From Sphingomonas paucimobilis (GTDB taxonomy: Bacteria > Pseudomonadota > Alphaproteobacteria > Sphingomonadales > Sphingomonadaceae), in the NCBI GenBank assembly GCA_945860425.1, contig CAMAQU010000137.1, forward strand, positions 1 to 5,151: DNA of 5,151 nt. The letters are read 5' to 3'. The notes beneath the pieces were generated by a model that was not told the origin of the DNA, ran no database searches, and saw nothing but the letters and a program-made list of their open reading frames with translations. Below, one piece after another: positions 1 through 5,151 of the stretch. Each line of letters begins with the position of its first letter. Position 1 is the stretch's first letter. The position numbers were made by a program, and so were the translations under genes.

Positions 1-1
1 G

Positions 2-2656
2 CCCCTTATGTGGCCAGAAAAGCAGAAATACCCGACCGCGGCTGAGGCCTTTAAGGTCCTCAAGCGCAATCCCGAAGCTGCTGCGGTGCGCGGGAAATGG
101 GCAGATGTGGAATTTGTCCGCCGTGTGTTTGACGACATTAATCCCAAGGCGAAGGACACGCAATTTGCCGATTATCACGGTCATGGCTGGAACTTCCGGG
201 CCATCTTCAAGCGTGACCGCGAAGGCAATTTGCTCGATGCTGAGGGCAAGGTTGTCGCCAATGATGATCCAGAAAAATTCCGTAAAAAAGGTGAAGGCCT
301 GTTCCCGCCCATTGGCACAAATCCCGGAAAATCCGTCCATTTGATGGATATTCACGCGGAAAAGGGCATGCAATGCGTGGATTGCCACTTCTCTCAGGAT
401 AGCCATGGCAACGGCCTGATCTATGGCGAAGTCGCCAATGCGATCGAAATTGGCTGTAAGGATTGCCACGGCACGTCAAAGGCATATCCCACGCTCTTGA
501 CGTCTGGTCCGGCAGCACCGCCGGGCGGCAACAACCTGTCGCTTATTCGCAATCCTGATGGGCAACGCCGCTTTGAGTGGAAGGAAGAAGAAAACGGGTC
601 GCGCTACCTCATTCAGCGTTCCGTTCTCGATCCCAAGCTCGAATGGCGCATGAGTTTGGTCAAAGACACGGTCGATCCTGAGAACCCTGGTTTCAATCTT
701 AAGGCTGCGCGTTCTAAGCTCATGGGCAAATCGGGCGCGGATACTGGCAAGTTCGAATTTGGAGCAGGAATCCCGGACGATGATCTCGCGCACAAAGAAA
801 GCGAGATGGCGTGTTTCACCTGCCACCTGAGCTGGACGACCAGCTGTGGCGGATGCCATTTGCCGATTGAAGCGAACTGGAAAACGACTTCCCATCATTA
901 TGAAGGCGAAGAGACGCGCAATTTCGCGACCTATAATCCGCAGGTTGCGCGCGACGATATGTTCCAACTGGGCCGACACCAGACGACCAAGGGCAATATG
1001 ATTGCGCCCATTCGCTCGACTTCGGCACTTATCCTATCTTCGACCAATGTGAACCGAGAACGTATCTACATTCAGCAACCACCAATTTCGGCGGTTGGCT
1101 TCTCATCGCAGGCCTTTGCACCGCACTTCCCGCACACAGTGCGCACAACCGAGACAAAGACGTGCAGCGATTGCCACGTCTCTGTTGAGAATGACAATAA
1201 TGCGATCATGGCGCAGCTGCTGTTGCAAGGGACCAACTTCGTCAATTTCGTCGGCATGTATGCCTGGACCGGTCTCGAAGGCGGGATCGAGGCAGTGCGC
1301 GTCACCGAAAATGATGAGCCGCAGGCCGTCTTTGGATCCTATCTCCATAAATATGCCTATCCCGATTTCTATAAGGGGCATGTTGAGCGCAATAAGCGTG
1401 AGCTCATCAACTGGACGCGCGGCAAAGCCTTCGACAAGCGCCTAAGCGGTGAGACGGGCATGAAGGAAATCATCCGCAATGAGGTGAAGGGCACGTCTGA
1501 TGCTGTCCGCTGCCTCCAGATGCGCGGCGAATATCTTTATGTGGCAGAAGGCCGTGGCGGCTTTAGGGCGTATGATATTGCCTCGGTTGCGAATAAGGGC
1601 GTGTCTGAACGCATTTTGACAGGCCCCTTCTCGCCTCTTGGCCATGATACCCAAGTCAAGTCGACCAATGCGACATGCATGGCGCTGGCCACAAATCAGC
1701 CGATCAACCCGGCTAAGAACACGCCTCAAATGCGCAGCATGAACCAGGAACAACCGTTCCATCCAATCTACAAATATGCCTTTGTAACGGACAGCGTTGA
1801 AGGTCTGATCCTCGTGGATGTCGATACGCTGGTTGATGGAGAGCCGCGCAATAACTTCCTTCGCCGTGCTCTGACTTGGAATGAAGGCAATATCCTGAAG
1901 GGGGCAAGGCACATCACCCTTGGCGGCCATTATGCCTATATTGCGGCTGACGCAGGCTTAGTTGTTCTCGACCTTAATGACCCGCTCAAACCGCGCGTGA
2001 TGCAGGTTTTGCCGACGAATGGCGCGCGCGCGTCTGCGTTGCAGTTCCGCTATCTCTGGGTAACGGATCAGGATGGCGTTAAGCTTTTTGATCTGACCAA
2101 TCCGCGCAAGATCATTCCTGTGCCGGAAGCGACTGTTCCCCTTGCCAATGCGCGTCGTATCTATGTCGCGCGGACCTACGCCTATGTCGCGGCGAAGGAG
2201 GACGGCCTTGTCATCCTGAACGTCACCAACCCAGAAAAGCCGAAAATTTATCAGAAGGTGACGTTTGACGGGCAACTCAATGATGCCGAAGATGTGATTG
2301 TTGGGTCCACCAACGCATCGCTCTTTGCCTATGTCGCAGATGGCCGCAACGGCATGAAGGTGTTGCAGCTCACGTCTCCGGCCAGCCAGCCCAATTTCTA
2401 TGGTTTCTCCCCCGCGCCAAAGCCGGAGCTGATCGCCTGGACACGGACACCCTCCCCGGCGCTTGCTATGTCAAAGGGATTGGATCGTGACCGCGGCGTC
2501 GATGAAACTGGCGGGCAGATTGCGGTCTTCGGTCGGTTGGGCTCACGTCCGTTCAACCGCGAGGAGATGGAGCGCTTCTATCGCAACCGCGGCGGATTTC
2601 TTTACCGCGTCAGCGATAAGCCGACATTTGCCGACTGGGTGCCAAAGAAGAAATAA
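2..2656 (+). CDS. Multiheme c-type cytochrome with C-terminal LVIVD-repeat beta-propeller (5' partial)
   Basis: Probably an exported electron-transfer protein acting in the periplasm or at the cell surface; partners and substrate are unknown. Numbering residues from the ATG at 8, CXXCH heme sites start at C123 (CVDCH), C150 (CKDCH), C269 (CFTCH), C280 (CGGCH) and C386 (CSDCH). Eleven other histidines in the first 390 residues (57, 59, 111, 116, 133, 262, 296, 297, 324, 373, 376) are enough for bis-His ligation of all five. From about residue 507 to 793 the protein has YAYVA...GLVILDVTNP-like repeats, which match the LVIVD family and are expected to form a beta-propeller. The frame is open through the left edge (codons CCC CTT precede the ATG), there is no signal peptide, and no ribosome binding site is visible, so the ATG at 8 is most likely internal and the N-terminus is missing. 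The stop is TAA at 2654-2656. The ccm maturation genes lie convergently downstream. Heme binding is clear from sequence; the role is not. It could belong to extracellular electron transfer or to a periplasmic oxidoreductase, and I cannot choose between them. Confidence 0.9.
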   Translation, partial: PLMWPEKQKYPTAAEAFKVLKRNPEAAAVRGKWADVEFVRRVFDDINPKAKDTQFADYHGHGWNFRAIFKRDREGNLLDAEGKVVANDDPEKFRKKGEGLFPPIGTNPGKSVHLMDIHAEKGMQCVDCHFSQDSHGNGLIYGEVANAIEIGCKDCHGTSKAYPTLLTSGPAAPPGGNNLSLIRNPDGQRRFEWKEEENGSRYLIQRSVLDPKLEWRMSLVKDTVDPENPGFNLKAARSKLMGKSGADTGKFEFGAGIPDDDLAHKESEMACFTCHLSWTTSCGGCHLPIEANWKTTSHHYEGEETRNFATYNPQVARDDMFQLGRHQTTKGNMIAPIRSTSALILSSTNVNRERIYIQQPPISAVGFSSQAFAPHFPHTVRTTETKTCSDCHVSVENDNNAIMAQLLLQGTNFVNFVGMYAWTGLEGGIEAVRVTENDEPQAVFGSYLHKYAYPDFYKGHVERNKRELINWTRGKAFDKRLSGETGMKEIIRNEVKGTSDAVRCLQMRGEYLYVAEGRGGFRAYDIASVANKGVSERILTGPFSPLGHDTQVKSTNATCMALATNQPINPAKNTPQMRSMNQEQPFHPIYKYAFVTDSVEGLILVDVDTLVDGEPRNNFLRRALTWNEGNILKGARHITLGGHYAYIAADAGLVVLDLNDPLKPRVMQVLPTNGARASALQFRYLWVTDQDGVKLFDLTNPRKIIPVPEATVPLANARRIYVARTYAYVAAKEDGLVILNVTNPEKPKIYQKVTFDGQLNDAEDVIVGSTNASLFAYVADGRNGMKVLQLTSPASQPNFYGFSPAPKPELIAWTRTPSPALAMSKGLDRDRGVDETGGQIAVFGRLGSRPFNREEMERFYRNRGGFLYRVSDKPTFADWVPKKK
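1526..2386 (+). repeat. Six LVIVD-type beta-propeller repeats within the cytochrome
   Basis: Degenerate protein-level repeats with the pattern aromatic-x-Y/L-V-A/T-D-x-x-x-G-L/V-x-x-h-D/N-h-T/N-x-P. Copies lie at residues about 507-529 (GEYLYVAEGRGG...), 587-607 (YKYAFVTDSVEG...), 641-667 (HYAYIAADAGLVVLDLNDP), 680-704 (FRYLWVTDQDGVKLFDL), 723-747 (TYAYVAAKEDGLVILNVTNP) and 772-793 (LFAYVADGRNGMKVLQL). Copies 3 to 6 are spaced about 39 to 49 residues apart, as expected for propeller blades. Copies 1 and 2 are about 80 residues apart, with an intervening insert. The repeats are recognisable in protein but not as DNA repeats, so they are an old domain architecture and not a recent duplication. 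A seventh degenerate blade, or one in the missing N-terminus, cannot be excluded. Confidence 0.75.
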
Positions 2657-2660
2657 GGGG

Positions 2661-2680
2661 GGCCGGCCTAAGTGCCGGCC
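2661..2680. terminator. Inverted repeat between convergent genes, possible bidirectional terminator
   Basis: A perfect 7-bp stem, GGCCGGC (2661-2667) and GCCGGCC (2674-2680), flanks a 6-base loop, CTAAGT. It starts 4 bases after the cytochrome stop codon and lies 16 bases beyond the stop of the minus-strand ccmI-like gene. The position, between two converging stops, suits a shared transcription terminator. The stem is entirely G-C. No clean T-run follows on the + strand; the minus strand continues into a C-rich then T-rich stretch (CCCCTTATTTCTT). It is therefore not a textbook rho-independent terminator. A second small palindrome (GCTCG-a-CGAGC, 2686-2696) follows directly. Confidence 0.45.
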
Positions 2681-2696
2681 AGCCTGCTCGACGAGC

Positions 2697-2879
2697 TTAG
2701 TTGCTGGGAGAACTCACGGGAAAACCGGGCTGATTTGGGCTGCCTTGCCAAGCATAGCCAGCCAAGGCCAACATCAGGACCGCTCCGAGCAGCTCAAGCG
2801 CAGGGCGAGAACATCTGCCCGACCACCAAAGGCCGCCAAAGGTCAGGGCACAGAGTAGAAAAACGCCCAGCCAAGCCAT
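2697..2879 (-). CDS. Short CcmI-like membrane protein, lacking the TPR region
   Basis: A 60-residue protein beginning MAWLGVFLL. It has two predicted membrane segments (about residues 2-19 and 29-43) joined by a short basic loop (GRCSRP), followed by GYAWQGSP and a short tail ending in SPSN. This resembles, from memory, the N-terminal membrane anchor of CcmI/CycH-type proteins that follow ccmH in sphingomonads. Those proteins continue into periplasmic TPR repeats that bind the C-terminus of apocytochrome c. Here the TAA stop falls right after the anchor. Only 40 bases remain before the convergent cytochrome gene, and reading past the stop shows no TPR-like residues. The ATG overlaps the ccmH stop (TAATG) and has AAAGGGA (2891-2885) 5 bases upstream, which favours this start over a longer frame from 2954 that would run inside ccmH. 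It may be a truncated remnant or a real minimal anchor protein. Confidence 0.65.
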   Translation of the reverse strand: MAWLGVFLLCALTFGGLWWSGRCSRPALELLGAVLMLALAGYAWQGSPNQPGFPVSSPSN

Positions 2880-3268
2880 TATCGTCCCTTTCGTTTGGCG
2901 CGCCGCGTATATAGCGCCGCTGCACCTAAGAGCGCCAATACGGGGATGAGCCATAAGGGCGCTGTTTGTTCATTCACTGCAGGCTTCAGGCTGATCCATT
3001 GACCATAGCGATTGACCAGCCAAGTCCGCACGTCATCCGGGCTTTCGCCCAAAGCAATACGTTCACGCACCAATCGGCGCATATCGCGCGCAAGATCGGC
3101 ATTGCTCCCTGAAATGGGCTGGCCTTGGCACACCACGCAACGCAGCGTGTCCATCAGCGCTATCGCCTGCGCCTCTTGCTTGGGATTTTGCAAAGATTCG
3201 TCTGCATAATCTTGAGCCAATATAGGCTGCGCCGCGCACAAAAGGGCAAGAGCGAGAGTGAAGCGCAT
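2879..3268 (-). CDS. ccmH: Cytochrome c-type biogenesis protein CcmH (CycL-type)
   Basis: A periplasmic, membrane-anchored thiol-disulfide protein of the System I cytochrome c maturation pathway. The family helps reduce the apocytochrome CXXCH cysteines and presents them for heme ligation with CcmF and CcmG. The 129-residue product has a signal peptide (about residues 1-18, ending PILA) and the family motif LRCVVCQGQ with redox cysteines C44 and C47. SGSNADLARDMR follows, then the conserved helical region through RYGQWISLKPA, and a C-terminal membrane helix (about 104-120) with a basic tail (RRAKRKGR). The length fits the single-domain alphaproteobacterial form, in contrast to the E. coli CcmH, which is fused to a CcmI-like TPR domain. 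The ATG overlaps the ccmG stop (TGATG), and AAGAGG (3280-3275) lies 6 bases upstream, which fixes the start. It is the third gene in the ccmF-ccmG-ccmH order. Confidence 0.95.
   Translation of the reverse strand: MRFTLALALLCAAQPILAQDYADESLQNPKQEAQAIALMDTLRCVVCQGQPISGSNADLARDMRRLVRERIALGESPDDVRTWLVNRYGQWISLKPAVNEQTAPLWLIPVLALLGAAALYTRRAKRKGR
2885..2891 (-). promoter_or_regulatory. Ribosome binding site for the short ccmI-like gene
   Basis: AAAGGGA read on the minus strand, 5 bases before the ATG whose A is at 2879 and inside the last codons of ccmH. It supports translation from the overlapping TAATG junction and not from the in-frame ATG at 2954. Confidence 0.5.
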
Positions 3269-3795
3269 CAGGAGCCTCTTAACTTTGCGAGAATATCGGG
3301 AATATCTTCTTCGGTGATAACTCCAATATGCTGATCGACAACGCGGCCCTGGCCATCGATGATGAAGGTTTCAGGGACACCTGCCGACCCGAATGACATC
3401 TGCGCCCGCCCGCCTTGGTCTAAACCGACACGGGCATAGGGATTGCCATTTTGCAAGAAGAAGCGCGCCAAATCTTCTGGGCGATCATGAATCGCGACAC
3501 CGTTAATCTCCACGCCCATTGCCTGCAGCTGCAAGAGAACAGGGATCTCTGCCACGCATGGTCCACACCAACTGGCGAAGACATTGAGCAATCGGGGCTT
3601 GCCATCGGCATAGTCCTGACTGCGTGTGCCCGGCTGGTCAGGCATGGCTGCTGGCGCTTCAAATGCGGGGAGCTGCTGTCCCACCAATTGAGACTCGATG
3701 GCTCGATCCGATGGCCGAATGAGCGCGATCAAAAAGGTAATGAACAGCCCGACGGTGACAATAAGCGGGAGCCAGAAGATCCACTTACGCGTCAT
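3268..3795 (-). CDS. ccmG: Thiol:disulfide interchange protein CcmG (DsbE-type thioredoxin)
   Basis: A membrane-tethered periplasmic thioredoxin-like protein. It keeps apocytochrome c cysteines, or its partner CcmH, reduced so that heme can be attached. The 175-residue product has one N-terminal signal-anchor helix (about residues 6-26). A short linker follows, then LPAFEAPA, and the active site FASWCGPC with C77 and C80. The thioredoxin-fold cis-proline lies in GVPETF (P141), typical of DsbE. The start at 3795 was chosen because its ATG overlaps the ccmF stop as ATGA and places the membrane anchor at the N-terminus. AAGGAG (3812-3807) lies 11 bases upstream. A longer in-frame start at 3939 would add 48 non-hydrophobic residues entirely inside ccmF. 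The gene ends in TGA overlapping the ccmH ATG. Length and motifs are complete and normal for the family. Confidence 0.95.
   Translation of the reverse strand: MTRKWIFWLPLIVTVGLFITFLIALIRPSDRAIESQLVGQQLPAFEAPAAMPDQPGTRSQDYADGKPRLLNVFASWCGPCVAEIPVLLQLQAMGVEINGVAIHDRPEDLARFFLQNGNPYARVGLDQGGRAQMSFGSAGVPETFIIDGQGRVVDQHIGVITEEDIPDILAKLRGS
3275..3280 (-). promoter_or_regulatory. Ribosome binding site for ccmH
   Basis: AAGAGG on the minus strand, 6 bases before the ccmH ATG and within the last codons of ccmG. Together with the TGATG overlap it points to translational coupling. Confidence 0.5.
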
Positions 3796-5151
3796 GCGAT
3801 TAGAGGCTCCTTGGTCCGGCGACCCAAGCCGTCGCGACGCACGCGGCCAATCAGAGACAATGTCCCTCCAAAGGCAATCAGGATACCGCCCAGCCAAATC
3901 AGCGTAATGAAGGGCTTCCACCACATGCGCATCACCCACATATTGCCGGGCCGTTCATCGCCAATGACAAGGTAGAGCTGGCCATTCCAGAAGGTCCTTA
4001 TGCCCGCCTCGTTGGTGACCATCACTGGGGTTGAAAAGCGGTGGAGAGCAGGCTTCAAAATAAAGCCATCCCCATTCGCCTTTTCTGCCCGCATTGTCGC
4101 CTGAAGAGCATCGTAATTCGGACCCGGGACCTGCTCTATGCCTTCAAATGTGACCCGAAACGGTCCTACAGCCTGTGTCTCTCCGACACGCATCGGAACC
4201 AACTTTTCCACCATAAAGGCGCTGTCTGAGGCCATGCCAGCAATGCTGATTGCACAGCCGAAATGTGCAATGACCATGCCCCATGTGAAGAGCGGTGTCC
4301 GCCTTAAGTTCCGCTTCCACAGGGGGGCCAGACTGGCGACCGCAACACCCGCTGCAACGACGAGCCCTAAAAGGGGAAGAGGATCTATTTTGTCGCCCAC
4401 GAACAGCAAGACCGCGACAAGAACAGCAGCTGCTACGCCAAGGGGCACCGCAAGCCTGCGCAACAATTGCCGCCCCACATCATGGCGCCAGCGCAGCAAT
4501 GGCCCGGCGGCCATGAAACCAACGAGAGCAAGCGCAAGTGGACCTGCTGTGGAATTGTAAAAAGGCGCACCGACAGAAATTTTTTGCCCCGTAAAGGCTT
4601 CTAGTACCAAGGGGTAGAGCGTCCCAACCATCACCACGACCAGAATGACCGACAACAACAGGTTGTTGATCACCAGAAGGCCTTCTCGGCTCACGGACTC
4701 AAATCTTTTGCCTTCAGCAACCGTCCCTACGCGCAACGCGAATAGAATGAGCGCGCCGCAAATATAGATCGCCAACAGCGCCAGAATGAATATCCCGCGT
4801 TTTGGGTCGACGGCAAAGCTATGCACACTCGTCAAAATTCCCGAGCGGACGAGAAATGTCCCAACCATAGACATAGAGAAAGCGACGCAAGAGAGCATGA
4901 TCGTCCAGGTGCGCAAGGCATCGCGGGTCGCAAGGACAGTCACCGAATGGAGTAGCGCGGTGGCCGCCAACCAAGGCATCAGAGAGGCATTTTCGACCGG
5001 ATCCCAAAACCACCAGCCGCCCCAGCCCAGCTCATAATAGGCCCAATAGCTGCCAGCCGTGATGCCAATCGTCAGAAAAATCCAAGCCCCTAAAATCCAA
5101 GGGCGCATGGCTCGCGCAAAATTGGGGGTGACGTCGCGCGTGATCAAAGCC
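3792..5151 (-). CDS. ccmF: Heme lyase CcmF (cytochrome c-type biogenesis), 5' partial
   Basis: Integral membrane subunit of the System I heme lyase, which takes heme from holo-CcmE and ligates it to reduced apocytochrome c at the periplasmic face. About 452 C-terminal residues are visible; the N-terminal part lies beyond the right edge. Numbered from the TTG at 5147, which is not a credible start, the tryptophan-rich WWD signature GWGGWWFWDPVENASLMPWL is at about 41-60. Histidines H68 (ALLHS), H109 (SVHSF) and H295 (IAHFG) match the spacing of E. coli CcmF H261, H303 and H491, of which the first and last bind heme b. By that alignment about 190 residues are missing, giving a normal total near 640-650. 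About ten membrane helices are visible. A large periplasmic loop (about 307-405) containing VTNEAGIRTFWNGQLYLVIG comes before the last helix (412-433). The stop TGA overlaps the ccmG ATG. The loop segment FILKPALHRFSTPVM differs somewhat from the PE-x-R-x-Y pattern I recall in other CcmF proteins. Confidence 0.96.
   Translation of the reverse strand, partial: ALITRDVTPNFARAMRPWILGAWIFLTIGITAGSYWAYYELGWGGWWFWDPVENASLMPWLAATALLHSVTVLATRDALRTWTIMLSCVAFSMSMVGTFLVRSGILTSVHSFAVDPKRGIFILALLAIYICGALILFALRVGTVAEGKRFESVSREGLLVINNLLLSVILVVVMVGTLYPLVLEAFTGQKISVGAPFYNSTAGPLALALVGFMAAGPLLRWRHDVGRQLLRRLAVPLGVAAAVLVAVLLFVGDKIDPLPLLGLVVAAGVAVASLAPLWKRNLRRTPLFTWGMVIAHFGCAISIAGMASDSAFMVEKLVPMRVGETQAVGPFRVTFEGIEQVPGPNYDALQATMRAEKANGDGFILKPALHRFSTPVMVTNEAGIRTFWNGQLYLVIGDERPGNMWVMRMWWKPFITLIWLGGILIAFGGTLSLIGRVRRDGLGRRTKEPLIA
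3807..3812 (-). promoter_or_regulatory. Ribosome binding site deciding the ccmG start
   Basis: AAGGAG on the minus strand, within the final codons of ccmF and 11 bases before the ATG at 3795. The spacing is slightly long but workable. It supports the short ccmG start at the ATGA overlap over the upstream in-frame ATG at 3939. Confidence 0.5.

Noticed and set aside
8..10. ATG at 8 as the true start of the cytochrome
   Set aside because: There is no signal peptide after it, although c-type cytochromes must be exported; no ribosome binding site fits in the seven bases before it; and the frame is open to the window edge.
476..979. Open frame of 167 codons antisense to the cytochrome gene
   Set aside because: It runs opposite a clear heme-binding coding region, its product is arginine-rich with no recognisable domain, and no ribosome binding site stands out; it is a shadow of the real gene.
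1442..1930. Open frame of 162 codons antisense to the propeller region
   Set aside because: It is a shadow of the LVIVD repeat coding sequence, with low-complexity composition and no domain I recognise.
2463..2858. Plus-strand open frame running from the cytochrome 3' end into the ccm region
   Set aside because: It overlaps the cytochrome in another frame and then the ccmI-like gene in antisense. The product is basic, with no domain or membrane pattern.
2880..2954. Longer start for the ccmI-like gene at 2954
   Set aside because: The added 25 residues overlap the 3' end of ccmH and are polar. The TAATG junction with a ribosome binding site gives a hydrophobic N-terminus at 2879, as expected for a CcmI anchor.
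3796..3939. N-terminal extension of ccmG to an ATG at 3939 (48 extra residues)
   Set aside because: The extension lies wholly inside ccmF, is not conserved-looking, and would bury the signal-anchor helix. The ATGA overlap and the upstream AAGGAG support the start at 3795.
3451..3975. Plus-strand open frame of 174 codons across ccmG and the end of ccmF
   Set aside because: It crosses two well-supported minus-strand genes and has no recognisable motifs.

Overview
This window looks like a chromosomal segment from a Gram-negative proteobacterium, most likely an alphaproteobacterium of the sphingomonad type. That guess rests on three things: a System I (Ccm) cytochrome c maturation cluster with separate ccmH and ccmI genes, the general style of the CcmF/CcmG/CcmH proteins, and moderately GC-rich coding sequence. 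It is an inference from recollection of the families, not from a search.

Layout: the left half (up to 2656, + strand) is the 3' part of one very large gene for a multiheme c-type cytochrome. The visible part has five CXXCH heme sites, followed by a C-terminal domain built from about six LVIVD-type beta-propeller repeats. Its reading frame is open to the left edge, so the export signal and possibly more hemes lie outside the window. A 40-base intergenic gap (2657-2696) with a perfect 7-bp inverted repeat separates it from a convergent minus-strand operon. That operon reads right to left: ccmF (start cut off by the right edge), ccmG, ccmH and a very short ccmI-like gene. The three minus-strand junctions overlap as ATGA, TGATG and TAATG, so this is a tightly coupled operon.

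How they fit together: CcmG and CcmH are the periplasmic thioredoxin-like and LRCxxCQ components that handle the apocytochrome CXXCH cysteines. CcmF is the membrane heme lyase that attaches heme. CcmI normally presents the apocytochrome through TPR repeats. The neighbouring cytochrome, with at least five CXXCH sites, is a natural substrate of this machinery, although the convergent layout means the two are not co-transcribed.

The most notable points are the ccmI-like gene, which stops after 60 codons and lacks the TPR part, and the cytochrome itself, a multiheme/LVIVD-propeller fusion of unknown physiological role. I see no tRNA, rRNA, CRISPR array, insertion sequence or phage element, and no gene-free stretch longer than 40 bases.
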